A stretch of 64,000 nucleotides of DNA from Gonatopus flavifemur (GCA_018340375.1 JAFFJZ010000014.1:2604001-2668000); one strand, 5' to 3'; shown: positions 46,001 to 56,250, counted from the stretch's first letter. Notes: generated by a model not told the origin, from the sequence alone. Made by a program: numbers and translations.

Positions 46001-47441
46001 GTGTTGCGACACCTTTATTCATGCTTGTTACATTATATAATCGATTATCTTTGTCAGTTTTTTCCTCTTTGGGATTTTTCCCTTTGCACGTTACATTTTT
46101 TTTCCATAATTCCCCACTTGCTACGATAACTTCGTCATTATTATTTTGAATATTTACATGACTATTTCTAATTATATAAAAATCTTTCTCATGCTCATCA
46201 TACTCATCACATTCATCCGCAGATTCATTACAGTTCGAAACTATTTTCTGAATCGCATCACTTTTTGACGCATTCCCACGAGCACTTTTACACATCTTCG
46301 CCAAATGGCCTTTTCTATGACACACGTTGCACTTCCTTTCACGGTGATAACACTGAATACTCTTATGATTCGGCTTGCCACAACAGTAGCATGTCACACC
46401 GAGTCGCTGCGGCCCGTCTCCAGGCTGGTGCTGCTGCCGCTGTTGCTGTTGCTGGCGCTGCTGCTGTTGTTGGCGCTGATGCTGTTGTTGCTGTTGCTGG
46501 CGCTGATGCTGCTTACCTCTGCTTTGCCAGTGTCCTCTGGAGCTGCTTCTTATAGCGTAGACGTCATTTTTTCCATCCTTTTTCTCCAAAATGTTCACTG
46601 ATGATGCTGCATTTTTTACAGCTGTTTCTTGGGCTACTGCAATGTCTAATGCATTTTTAAATGTCAAGTCTTTTTCTTGAAAAAGCTTTATTCTGATATC
46701 CTTATCCAATACTCCAACAATCAACTGGTCCCGTAGTGCGTTATCTAAATTCTCGAAGTTACAATACAATGCAAGTTTCTTCAGTCTCGCTGCGAATTCA
46801 GAAACTGTCTCGTGCGATTCCTGTTTTGCCATATGGAAATTGCATCGTTCCATCGCTTCTGTTGGAGCAGGTTTCAAATAATCCCTCATCGCTTTTATGC
46901 AATCATCATATTTTTTATCCTTGATTTTCGCTGGGGCAATTAACTGCCTTAATAATGCATGGGACTCTGGATGCAATTTCCTTACTAAATTTGCGACTTT
47001 CATATTATCGTCTGTTATTTTCTTCGCAACAAAGAAAAATTCTAATGGCTCTTCAAATACTTCCCAATCATTTCCAGGGCTGAATTCTATTTTATCGTCC
47101 GACATGTTGTTAACGTCGAAACCTGTAATATCTCCTTCGCTGTTGGTAATTTGCTTATCTGTATTACCGGCTTCGCTAGAATCGAAATCTGTACTATTTT
47201 TTTCACTTTTTTCAGTATTACTTGAAGTTACGGATTTTTTTCCTTCAGTTTCGTATGATTCTGAATCACTGTTGTTAGTTTTAGCTTTATTGATTTCTTC
47301 CCTTATAATTTTCCGCAATGTTCCTCTCAACGCCCCGAATTTCTCGTTTTTATCGAATTCAATATTTCTATTTTTCAATTCCACTTTGATCTGTCCTTTA
47401 TTCAGTTTTTGCACCCAACTTAACGTACCTTTCTTCGACAT
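43068..47441 (-). CDS. Gag-pol polyprotein with an altered RT active site
   Basis: One open frame of 1,457 residues from ATG 47441 (MSKKGTLSWVQKLN). The longer frame upstream has only a TTG start. Gag comes first (EPLEFFFVAKKI, HMAKQESHETVSEFAARL), then a Gln-rich tract from CAG-type repeats. Two CCHC knuckles lie at about 350-384 (CYCCGKPNHKSIQC, CNVCHRKGHLAKMC). The protease has DTG near 498. The reverse transcriptase near 783 reads AYLDNIYIT: the usual second Asp of YxDD is Asn, a GAT-to-AAT change. RNase H begins near 930 (LACDASDSGLSAIL). Integrase has HATH and CQEC near 1150-1190 and the D,D,E core (HFDYAKF, VTDGGPQF, NGVAENF). No frameshift, but the RT change should greatly reduce polymerisation. 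Confidence 0.93.
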   Translation of the reverse strand: MSKKGTLSWVQKLNKGQIKVELKNRNIEFDKNEKFGALRGTLRKIIREEINKAKTNNSDSESYETEGKKSVTSSNTEKSEKNSTDFDSSEAGNTDKQITNSEGDITGFDVNNMSDDKIEFSPGNDWEVFEEPLEFFFVAKKITDDNMKVANLVRKLHPESHALLRQLIAPAKIKDKKYDDCIKAMRDYLKPAPTEAMERCNFHMAKQESHETVSEFAARLKKLALYCNFENLDNALRDQLIVGVLDKDIRIKLFQEKDLTFKNALDIAVAQETAVKNAASSVNILEKKDGKNDVYAIRSSSRGHWQSRGKQHQRQQQQQQHQRQQQQQRQQQQQRQQHQPGDGPQRLGVTCYCCGKPNHKSIQCYHRERKCNVCHRKGHLAKMCKSARGNASKSDAIQKIVSNCNESADECDEYDEHEKDFYIIRNSHVNIQNNNDEVIVASGELWKKNVTCKGKNPKEEKTDKDNRLYNVTSMNKGVATPMFIKLDVNLKIIEFEVDTGTYATVISERIYNDHFQNLKIVATNKELRAYNGQSLVPLGELRNLIVKFNNNEKYLNCFVSPGTGPALLGREWPMEFNVWPLNFPNFKIDEVNKIEENLQNYLTGKFKKLFSNTTGEYNKSTTKIFIKENTKPVALKCRHVAHALKPLVERELERLLDLGHLEPINISEWATPIVPVLKGNGNIRFCGDIKMTNPNIVNDNYPLHSIDDIFAKLQGGEKFTELDLTHAYMQFPVDEKCRDMLTIITHKGLYRYTKIPEGVAPAPADVQRKMDECLRGIEGAIAYLDNIYITGKNDEEHKENLIKVCERLEDCNLRLNSKKCKFLESRIEVLGFVIDKDGLHKSRSKVNAIIDAPRPQNIKELASFLGMVNFYARFLKHRSTNLKPLYDLLNDEKKEWDEACEKSYKWIKNELIAPKFLAHYDPNEEILLACDASDSGLSAILSHRYKDGTERPIAYASKKIPKTEIKRAIIDKEAMAIVFGFKRFYQFIFGKEITLRTDNKALELILGPRKGIPITADNRLQRYAYYLSGYKYKIEHVKSEKNANADALSRLPVEDSTDLSDMYDPRPLHVNFFEENSVVFSSKMLEHESKKDATLRDIIRYVTSDWPNFEELSNEKKLYYKIRFELTVEKGCLFWEVRACIPVSMQSAVLKELHATHFGVVKMKMFARSYVYWPNIDLAIENIANSCQECLIERKTQSKTPLTTWPWPNKVWGRIHFDYAKFQTDMYLIIIDAHSKWPEIINCKRNTDARRLIKEMKTIFTRFGLPIHCVTDGGPQFGSELFLNFLKNDGIFHSFSPPYHPATNGVAENFIQTFKNQVSKIIQGGESVENAVEMFLWDYRNMPHCTTGRSPAHLMFNRDIRTRFDCLKPNVASDVEKQQRRQIVSRPGKREVDVHEGDDVYMDAYGTGERKRVSAKITEQITPSTFIVETDSGKLHKRHIDQLIKPLPRRSSRLQNE

Positions 47442-47635
47442 ACGGCCCTTTTGTGCTTCCGCTTGTGTTGTCTGAGCTATCACGTAGCTATCATAACGGT
47501 GCTTCTGCCGCTGCTTTTTCCAGCCATGTGGTGATCCTCGATTCACATGTACGCCATTATCCAATTTATTCAAGTGATCTTCTCACATTTGCTCACTATG
47601 ACACACGCGGACTCTTATTACCTCGTCGCCAAGAT

Positions 47636-47841
47636 TGCTGTGTCCATAAACAAAAGCTAAATTAAACTCAATAGGTTTCGTTACAAAAACTGATTTATTA
47701 ATTCAAAATATCGTTACATTACGTGTAACCCGGAGTGCGACTGTACTGGTATGCGTGCAGTACACGAACTGGCTAGTATGCCAAACGCTAGAGCGATGTC
47801 GCTATTCGTACATACGTCACACGTGTGATGAATACATCACA
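47636..47841 (-). repeat. 5' LTR of the gypsy-like element
   Basis: 206 bp, matches 42851-43056 at all but about four positions. It should hold the promoter of the element; no TATA position is claimed. Confidence 0.95.
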
Positions 47842-47849
47842 CATATGAA

Positions 47850-50235
47850 GTGAATTGTGAATTTGGAAGTGAATTTAATTCAATGTATATTAAATCGACG
47901 CTCAAAGTTTCTATTTTTTGCAATGCTTTGGTTTGAGTCTGTATCCAAATTTTTATTCACTTTCAAGATAATTATTTCATCCTCTTGGAGACTTACAGAA
48001 TTCCCTTATTGAAAGTGATTGTGCTGATTTGGAATACCTTCAGTTCTGTATGATACTAATAATTGATAATCCTAGGTGTCATTAGTCAATACCGCATATC
48101 TGAGTCACTGTGTTTGATACCATATATTTATTGACAATAGTGAGTATACCCTGTAACAATGAACAATATTGGATGTAGTTGATCGATACCATGTTTCCAT
48201 GAACAATATTGGATACAGTTGGTCTATGCCATGGATCGATGAATAAAATTGGATATAGTTGATCGATACCACATATCCTTGTGGAAGATCATATTTAGGT
48301 TGTTTGAACTGTATATATGAACCTTAATGTTGATTTTATTTATGGAAATTGCAATTGTAGATCTCTTTCAATTTCATAAAACTATTTTGCATTAAATCTT
48401 ACGAAAGCTTTTCAAATTGATATTTCAGTGCTGGATGTACTGAAAATCATTTCAGTTCTTTGGGTTGATTTTTTATAAGAGAGTTTGTTTTCTGTGATTA
48501 ATTAAGTTATACAAACAATTTTTACAAAACCCCAGTAATTTTACACTTCTGAATCATGAGACATTTATGCTGATACATAGTTTAAAGTTTTTTGTCTTTT
48601 CAGATACCCAAGAACGTTTCAAACAAAACATTTTATCCTAAGTATCTAGGTTTCATTGAAAACGTATGTAATTCGATGGAATATTTTAATCACAGTCTTC
48701 TTGTATTGTAAGAGTTCCTTTCAGATTCATATACTCTTACTAAAATACATTGAAAATCTGAATTATTCTTTGACTTATTTTTCATGGGCTTTTTTAATGG
48801 CTTATGTATATGTTTATCAATCGTATAACACTTATATACAACTATCCAATTTTGTTGTGAAATGTAATACCTTTTCATGTATCCATTTCATATATCTGTA
48901 GCCTGTGGCCTGCATTATGAAACATTCAGTATATCTTGTTTATGTTAGGTTGAATTATGTATCATAATTCCTTTCATTGTGATAAATGTTCGAAATATAA
49001 TGAATGTTTCACAGTAAACGGTACAGATGTATGAGATGTATACATGGAAAGGTGTTATATTTTACAATGCGATTGGATAGTTGTATATTAGTGTTATACG
49101 ATTAATAAACATATACATAAGCCATTAAAAAAGCCCATGAAAAGAGAATAAGTCGAAGAATAATTCAGATTCTCAATGTATTTTAGTAAGAGTATATGAA
49201 TCTGAAAGGAACTCTTACAATACAAGAAGACTGTGATCAAAATATTCCATTGAATGACATGTTTTCAATGGAATGTAGATACTTAGAATAAAATGTTTTG
49301 TTTGAAACGTCCTTGGGTATCTGAAAAGACAAAACACTGTAAACTATGTATCAGAATAAATGTTTCATGATTCAAAAGTGTAAAATTGCTGGGGTTTCGT
49401 AAAAATTGTTTGTATAACTTAATTAATCACAGAAAACAAACTCTCTTATAAAAAATCAACCCAAAGAACTGAAATGATTTTCAGTACATCCAGCACTGAA
49501 ATATCAATTTGAAAAGCTTTCGTAAGATTTAATGCAAAATAGTTTTATGAAATTGAAAGAGATCTACAATTGCAATTTCCATAAATAAAATCAACATTAA
49601 GGTTCATATATACAGTTCAAACAACCTAAATATGATCTTCTACAAGGATATGTGGTATCGATCAACTATATCCAATTTTATTCATCGATTCATGGCATAG
49701 ACCAACTGTATCCAATATTGTTCATGAAAACATGGTATCGATCAACTACATCCAATATTGTTCATCGATACATGGTATTGATCAACTATATCCAGTATTA
49801 TTTATTGTTACAGGGCATACTCACTATTGTTCATAAATATATGGTATCACACACAGTGACTAATGAGGTATGAGTCATGAGGTATTGGCTAATGACACCT
49901 AGGATTATCAATTATTGGTATCATATAGAACTAAAGGTATCCCAGATCAGTACCATCACTTTTAATCAGAAAATTCCATAAGTTTCCAAGAGAATGAAAT
50001 AATTATCCTGAAAGTGAACAAAAGTTTAGATGAATATTCAAAACCAAGCATTGCAAGACATAGAAAATCTGAGCATCGATTTAATATGAATAAGCTGGAA
50101 TATTTTAATTCACAAATAGGTGAAGTATAATTCATTCTCTACTTACGAGTGATACTTTTCATTCTAGGTTGAAAAGTGGAGAGATCCACTCTACTAAAGT
50201 GATCTTGTCACTCTTGGAGAGTGAAAGTGCTAATG
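47850..50235. repeat. 2.4-kb palindrome (foldback element) with minisatellite in its arms
   Basis: The arms are inverses for about 1.1 kb around a centre near 48961 (GAATTATGTATCATAATTC). Examples are gtattgtaagagttcctttcag at 48705 with its inverse at 49195, and ttttataagagagtttgtttt at 48470 with its inverse at 49445. Each arm contains a tandem run based on ggatatagttgatcgatacc and catgtatcgatgaacaatat (48160-48290 and 49650-49860). The right end carries the CACTC/GAGTG module shared with 15118 and 58076; the left end is cut off close to the LTR element. Frames inside are not genes. Confidence 0.88.
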
Positions 50236-50241
50236 CATTTT

Positions 50242-51184
50242 ACATCCCATACAGGGTTCAACAATTGGCCCGATAATGGCACGTTACTGGACCACAAACG
50301 GCGTTCTTTGCCCGTAAATGGCGCCCATTAATGGCTCATCAATGGTTAATTGCTGGATGATAACGTGGGTCCAGTAATGGCAATAAATAATGGGCCATGT
50401 ATAAAATTATTGATTGGCCCAGTAATGGGGCTAAATGATCCCGATTTATGGCCAGAAATTTCGGGATAATGTTCGAATGTTAGCCATCAATGGCAGATTA
50501 CGAGGGCATAATAATAATGATATCCAATGGTAATATGACTGCGTTCCAGAATAATCGGTTCAGTATTAGTTCAAATGAGTGGTTAAGCGTGACCCAAAAC
50601 ACTTTTTTGTTTTTGGGATGTTTGTCATTCCAGTTTTCACAAGATCAGAAATGGATGTTTTTTTCCAAATAGATTTGCATGCCTGATATTTCGACAATCT
50701 CAAATGTAAAATTATACGAGTCAAAAGTATTCTCGATAAATCAGTTGAATTCAGTTGCTTATTCCTTCAAATTTTTTTGTTATTTACATGAGAAAGTAAT
50801 TGATTATCTATATGAATAAGAATTCATTTGAATCATGTAAAACGTATTTGATGGATATGAATTATTTATTCAACGTAATAGAAATAAGGCCAAAACAAAC
50901 TTTTTTCAGGAGTGATTACGAATACAATACATTCAACTTTGGAATCCATTCCACTCGGTAATAGGCCATATTCCAGCCAGTAACGGAGAATCAATTGTTG
51001 GCCGTTTACCGTAGCCGTACATCGGCTGATTATCGGCTGTTTTCATTGCTGGCCTTTCTTATCAGCCAGTGGTGGGCCACAGTTGTGCCAATGATGTGAA
51101 TCCATTATTGGCCATTAAATGGTAGCCATACATGGGCCGATTATTGGCTGTGTTTACATTCTCGAGGTTTCCTGTATGGGATGT
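50242..51184. repeat. Element with 14-bp inverted ends and a TGGCCCATTA-like array
   Basis: Ends ACATCCCATACAGG and CCTGTATGGGATGT are exact inverses. The interior at both ends consists of irregular copies of tggcccagtaatgg and gccattaatggc words; the middle (50560-50900) is unrelated AT-rich sequence. No target duplication was identified. It has no coding capacity. Confidence 0.7.
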
Positions 51185-51690
51185 TGCGAACAAAAGTTGT
51201 GAGATTCCGAGGGGGACATCTGATGGTGACCTTGACTTTGGCCTCGGATCTCAACTTCAAGGTCATTCAGAGGTCAAATCCTGTTTCTTAAATAAGATCC
51301 CCTATTTTTGATTGCAGATCCAGATTTGACGTTGAAAAACAAGAAACTTTTGTCTGAATCATTTTTCCGAACTCTGCACAGATGGCGCTCTAATCGATAA
51401 AAAATGAGTTTTATGGAACACTCGTATTGCTTTCTGTGTAAAACGGCATTTAACTCCCCAGTGTTTTTTTTCAGCTTCTGAGGATTACCGTCGCCATTAG
51501 AGTTACCCAATGTGCACCACGAAGAGGTTGAGCGATCGGATTTCGCACATCTATGTGGCCCTGAAAAGGGCCGATTGCCTGGACTGTAGAGGTGTGTAAT
51601 TTTCCACGACAAACGCTCTGCAATATGTATGAAAATTCACCGTATCAAATGTTCGATATTTGCACCGTTGACCTGTTGGCATAACCTAAT

Positions 51691-52632
51691 TCATCTCTGG
51701 AAATGTGGTTCTAACGACAAAAGCACATGACGTGGAATTGTTCGGCAGACAGTTCGTATTCGGCGTTTCATGTCATCTCTGGTCGTTGGTGGTCTTTCAT
51801 AAACTACATCTTTGATGAAACCCCATAAGTAAAAATCCAGAGGGGTGAGATCCGGAGACCTAGCCGTCCAGGCAATGTATCCACCGCGACCAATCCATCT
51901 GTGTGGGTAAGATGTGTTCAAGAAATTCCTGACAATTGCAGCGTTATGAGGTGGTGCCCCATCATGTTGAAGCCACATCCTGTTCCGTGTGTAGAGATCA
52001 ACATCTTCCAACATCCTTGGTAATTTGTCCCGGATCAATTGCAGATAATTTTCCTCCCCAACAGTATGTTGGAAGAAATAAGGATCAATGATCTGACCAT
52101 TCAAAATCCCACACCACACATTCAGAGTCCAGCGATGTTGATTGTCAACTTGTCGATGCCATCTGGGATTTTCAATTGACCAATAATGACAATTATGTCT
52201 GTTCATAACACCGTTACTGCGAAATGTTGCCTCATCACTAAACATCACGTAATCGAAAAAACCAGGCGGTTGCTCCGAGGCCCATTGACCGAATTCAAGC
52301 CTACATCTAAGATCATTTTCACTTAATGCTTGCACCAATGTAATGTGGTAAGGATGATATTTACCAGATCTTAGTATGCGGTGTGCCGTTGATCTTGGGA
52401 TACCTAATTGGTGCTGGATTTCTCTGGTACTAACGTGAGGATTCAGGTGCACCATTCCTAAAACGGCTACTGAGCGTGCATCCATACGATTTCCTTCATA
52501 ACGCCTTCTGACTCGTGGGATATTCATTCTTTTAACTCGTCTTTCTATTGAGCGTATCGCCTGGAGTGAAGGCTGGCGTCTATTTGGATACCTCTCTCCA
52601 TACAATCTTGATGCTGCAGCGTAATTAGTATC
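51691..52632 (-). pseudogene. DD41D transposase, N-terminally incomplete
   Basis: Open from about 52632 to the stop at 51691. The recognisable sequence is TNYAAASRLYGERYPNRRQP; a stop lies just upstream and no ATG begins the frame, so the first residues are missing (a TTG at 52605 is the only non-ATG candidate). Helix-turn-helix segments include STREIQHQLGIPRSTAHRIL. Catalytic residues are in MFSDEATFRSNG, WLQHDGAPPHNAA and RSPDLTPLDFYLWG, with 41 residues between the second and third Asp. RWIGRGGYIAWTARSPD is typical of an insect family often labelled Tc3-like. About 305-314 residues remain; the catalytic part looks complete. Whether a start exists elsewhere is unknown. Confidence 0.85.
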
Positions 52633-52864
52633 CTAGTATCAGGAGAATATCAAGTATTTCACCCCAAGGATAATCCATGGTATTGAGACCTTCACAACAC
52701 TGATCAAAGATCTTCTTCAAGTTTGAATCGTATATCGAAAAGAATTTGTGAATGGATGAAGGATATTAAACATTCCGTTTCACTTATGTTCGTAAACAAT
52801 GCTCTAGTATGAACTTTCTTGTTCATGATAAACACAAGTATTGTTGTGTACTTGTGTTTGGCAA

Positions 52865-53100
52865 CAATTCACAGTAACGGTACTACGAACAGACATAATT
52901 GCCAATATTGGTCGATGGAAAATCCCAGCTAGGTCTCCGGATCTTACCACTTTGGATTTTTACTTATGGGGTTTCATCAAATTTTCAGAGCCACAAAGAT
53001 GTGCAAGATCCGATAGCTCAACCTCCTCGTGGTGCACATTGGGTAACTCTAATGGCGACGGTAATCCTCAGAAGCTGAAAAAAACACTGGAGAGTTAAAT
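52865..53100 (+). pseudogene. Inverted deletion-derivative fragment of the DD41D transposase
   Basis: On the plus strand the piece matching HNCHYWSIENP is joined directly to ARSPDLTTLDFYLWGFIK, with about 120 codons missing between. Downstream sequence matches that below the full transposase (SSTSSWCTLGNSNGDGNPQK in both). So the right arm is a shortened copy of the same element facing the other way. Confidence 0.75.
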
Positions 53101-53445
53101 GTCGTTTTACACAGAAAGCAATACGAGTGTTTCATAAAACTCATTTTTCATCGATCAGAGCGCCATCTGTGCGGAATTCGGAAAAATGATTCAGACAAAA
53201 GTTTCTTGTTTTTCAACGTCAAATCTGAATCTGCAGTCAAAAATAGGGGATTTCATTCAAGAAACAAAAGTTGACCTCTGAATGACCTTGAAGTTGAGAT
53301 CCGAGGCCAAAGTCAAGGTCACCATCAGATGTCCCCCTCGGAATCTCACAACTTCTGTTCGAAACATTTTCCTCCAAAACTCCTCGTTTGTGAGTTATTC
53401 CGATATAAAAATTAAAATGGGACACCCTGTATATCTTTGGTAAAA

Positions 53446-54560
53446 GTTCCCATTATTTTTCCGCTTCTGCTTCTATAGATCTGAAATTAATTCAAAATTA
53501 TCATTGGACTTGTCCAATTTTGAATGAAGTCAAATGTTGAGAAATTACCAAGAGGTTTTTTAAAAGATTGAATTGAAAATAATTTTATGAAATTGGGAGA
53601 TCTACAGTTACTCAATCCTGTAAACCAAATAAACATTGAGGTTCATATATGCAGTCCAACACTACTTGAATGTAATCTTCTACAAGGATATGTAGTATCC
53701 ATTACCGAGATAGCACAAGAGTTCTGAAAGAGCTCTCCATGAACATATTGTATTGATTATGAGCTCTTTTAAAATGGTAATTCCATCCTCTTGAGAATTT
53801 ATAGAATTTTCATATTACAAGTGATGGTATAGATCTGAAATACTTTTGGTTCTACGATATCAGTAATGCTTAGTGTAATAACTTGATACCTCATATCCGT
53901 GTGCACTAGAACTATCATCTGATTTCATGTATCGATGGAGAGTACTGGTTGTAGTTAATTGATACCATCCATAGATGAATAATACTGGATATAGTTGATC
54001 GCTACCATGTATCGATGAACAATACTGGAAATAGTTGATTGATGTCATGTATCGATGGACAATATTGGATGAACATGTATTGCTGAATAGTTTTGAGTAT
54101 AGTTACCCAGGTAGCACAAGAGTTCTGAAAGAGCTCTCCATGAACATATTGTATTGATTGTGAGTTTTCTAAGAACTCTTGTGCTACCTGGGTAACTATA
54201 ATCAAAACTGCTCAACAATACATGGTCATCCAATACTGTCTATCGATGCATGGCATCAATCAACTATTTCCAATATTGTTTATTGATAGATGGGATCGAT
54301 GAACTATATTCAGTACTATTCATTGATACATGGTATTAATTAACTACATCCAGTACTCTTTCTCGATATATGGAATCAGAGGATAGTTCTAGTGCACACA
54401 GATATGGGGTATCGACTAATTACACCTAGCATTAATGGTATCGTAGAACCAAAGGTATTTCAGATCTGTACCATCACTTTTAATATGAAAATTCTATAAA
54501 TTCTCAAGAGGATAAAATAACTATCTCAAAAGTAAACAAAGCCCTTGATAAAAATGCAAA
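53446..54560. repeat. Second foldback structure with a MITE at its centre
   Basis: Arms at about 53790-54104 and 54193-54540 are inverses, for example gaatttatagaattttcatatt with its inverse near 54485 and ctagaactatcctctgatt-like sequence on both sides. They contain the same minisatellite words as 47850-50235 (catgtatcgatgaacaatactgg). A MITE lies exactly in the middle. A partial copy of that MITE is at 53700-53770. Confidence 0.75.
54105..54192. mobile_element. 88-bp palindromic MITE (ACCCAGGTAGCACAAGAG ends)
   Basis: ACCCAGGTAGCACAAGAGTT and its inverse bound a short middle (tgaacatattgtattga). The outer sequence agtta/aacta suggests a short target repeat. A related half-copy is at 53703-53770, and 61625-61845 may be a distant relative (tagcacaagaac ends). 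Confidence 0.8.
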
Positions 54561-54732
54561 TCCTAGCATTGAAATCTTTGTGATTGTATGAAACATTGGA
54601 ATATTGCTTCCTCGTTGAGACGGAAGCTTCGTGATCGTTTCGAGGAGCCGAAAATTTTTTTGTCTCGAAATTAAAAATCTCCTAGACCAAAGTGTTCCCC
54701 AGAATTCGGGGAACAATTTTGTTACCGTGTCT

Positions 54733-54776
54733 GTCTGTCCGTCTGTCTGTCGGTATGTCTGTTTGTCTGTGTGGCT
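54733..54776. repeat. (GTCT)n microsatellite
   Basis: gtctgtctgtccgtctgtctgtcgg and similar units, interrupted by single changes. Confidence 0.9.
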
Positions 54777-54779
54777 GTA

Positions 54780-56250
54780 GCCCCCCTAAGTTTCGTACGC
54801 GCATATCTCCCGTTCTGCTCATCCGATCGTTTCGAAATTTTTATCACAGTTGTGGACTAGGGTGATAATGGTCCCATATAAGTTTCAACCTGATTCATTC
54901 AGAATAATTGCACGGAGAAAAAGATATCTTAAAAAGTACCATAATTTATGGATTTTCTGCGCTGGTCTGACCGAGTCTAAATATTTACCTGAAAAAACCT
55001 CTAAAAGTACCATAATGTCTTGGACTTTTATACGGAAGGTACCATACTTATTTCAAAAAGTCCAAGAAATTATGGTACTTTTAGAGATTCATGCAAGTGA
55101 ATATTCCGACTCGGGTCAGACCAGCGCTGAAAATCCATAAATTATGGTATTTTTCGAGATATCTGTTTTCTCAGTGTGGGTGGATGAGAAGAACTCTGAC
55201 AAAAAATGAACATTTTGCGTACGCGTGTATCTTCGCTTTCTATTATCCGAATCCGATCAAACTTCAACCGCGTTTTAGTCATGACCCGATAGTGGTCCCA
55301 TAGAAGTTTTATCCAAATCGGTTGAAAACTGTGGAAAATTTTTCTTTGGAATCTGTATTTTTTTTAAGCATGCCTTCCCCATGTCCATATTATCCGAATG
55401 TCTTGGAACTCTGAGTATATTCGATTTACGAGATGTTAGTTATATGATATGAATTTCAGGCACATTGGAATTGAGGGGAGTAAAAAAAAGGCAAATCAGG
55501 TTCCTTTTCGTCTGTCTATTTGTCTGTGTGTATGTAACAAATTTGCGAACGTGTATATCTTTTGTTCGTATTATTCGATCGTGATGAAATTTTCACCAGA
55601 GTCATGTGCAGTGTTGATAGTGATTCCATATAAGTTTCAATCTCATCGTTACAGATGAATGGGAGGGATGAGGAGAAATTTTTCGAAAAATCGTGATTTT
55701 GCGAACGCGCGTTTCTATGGTTCCTATTATCCGAACCCGATCAAACTTGAACCACGTTCTGGTGATGATCCTCTAGTGGCCCCATATGAGTTTCATTCTA
55801 ATCGATTGAAAACTGTGGAAAATTTTTGTTTCGCGATTCACATTATTTGACAATATTTTGAAAGCATGCCTTCCCCATCTCGTTATCATCCAAATGCCAT
55901 GAAACTTGTAGTATAATCAGTTTACGGGGGGATAGTTGTATGGTGTGAATTTCAAACAAATCGGGATTGAAGGAAGAAAGTGGTAAGCACTGAGCTTCGA
56001 AACAAAATTTGGAAATTTCGTAAACATCGTTAACATGCGGATAACGTCCGTTTCTATCATCCAATTGTCATGGAATTTTCACCACAGCTTTATGCAGTGT
56101 TTTTATCTTGCGATCGGGCATTTTTCCGTTTCCTGTTATACGATTGCAATTAAATTTTTACCATCTGGTAATTGTGATCCGATAGTGTTCTTAACGGGAT
56201 ACCAGCGTACCATCCGGGTAAAGATTTTGTCTGTAAGATTTCTCCGAACT
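54780..56250. repeat. Dispersed/tandem module region (tacgcgtgtatcttc...ggtcccata)
   Basis: A module of about 150-200 bp recurs near 54790, 55215, 55540, 55700 and 56040: tttgcg(t/a)acgcg, a cell of ttctattatccga, gatcaaacttgaacc, gatagtggtcccatataagttt, cgattgaaaactgtggaaaattttt. Copies differ at many positions. None codes for a protein I recognise. A MITE (54911-55176) interrupts it. Confidence 0.65.
54911..55176. mobile_element. 266-bp palindromic MITE (CACGGAGAAAAAGATAT ends)
   Basis: CACGGAGAAAAAGATATCTT pairs with AGATATCTGTTTTCTCAGTG. Arms match through tttatggattttctgcgctggtctgac and its inverse, and ctaaaagtaccataat and its inverse, to a centre near 55035. Confidence 0.9.

Larger units (their letters stand above)
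42851..47841 (-). mobile_element. Ty3/gypsy-like LTR retrotransposon, complete structure
   Basis: Two 206-bp LTRs (42851-43056 and 47636-47841) both run TGCTGTGTCC to ATACATCACA on the printed strand and differ at about four positions. The 5-bp target duplication is CATAT (42846-42850 and 47842-47846). Coding is on the minus strand, so 47636-47841 is the 5' LTR. A candidate primer-binding site (TTGGCGACGAGG, minus strand) lies just inside it near 47622-47633. A polypurine tract (AAGGGGGGGGAAC) lies at 43057-43069 against the 3' LTR. There is one long gag-pol frame and no envelope gene. Confidence 0.96.
51185..53445 (-). mobile_element. Tc1/mariner (DD41D type) element with long inverted arms
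   Basis: A transposase copy on the minus strand is flanked by inverted arms of about 375 bp (51195-51570 against 52980-53365; for example ggtgaccttgactttggcctcgg and its inverse). The right side continues to a CACCCTGTATA end at about 53445. The left side stops at about 51180, so it has lost about 70 terminal bases next to the element at 50242-51184. Confidence 0.8.

Noticed and set aside
46265..46601. Plus-strand Ala/Leu-rich frames that resemble membrane segments
   Set aside because: They are antisense to the CAG-type Gln tract and zinc knuckles of the gag-pol gene.
47442..47573. Longer N-terminus of gag-pol from 47573
   Set aside because: The first codon there is TTG and an in-frame stop lies just upstream; the first ATG in frame is at 47441.
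48656..48901. Hydrophobic 81-residue frame
   Set aside because: It lies in one arm of the 2.4-kb palindrome, and its inverse appears in the other arm; it is repeat sequence.
52605..52605. Start of the DD41D transposase at 52605
   Set aside because: The codon is TTG, and the recognisable family sequence continues upstream (NYAAASR) to a stop without an ATG.
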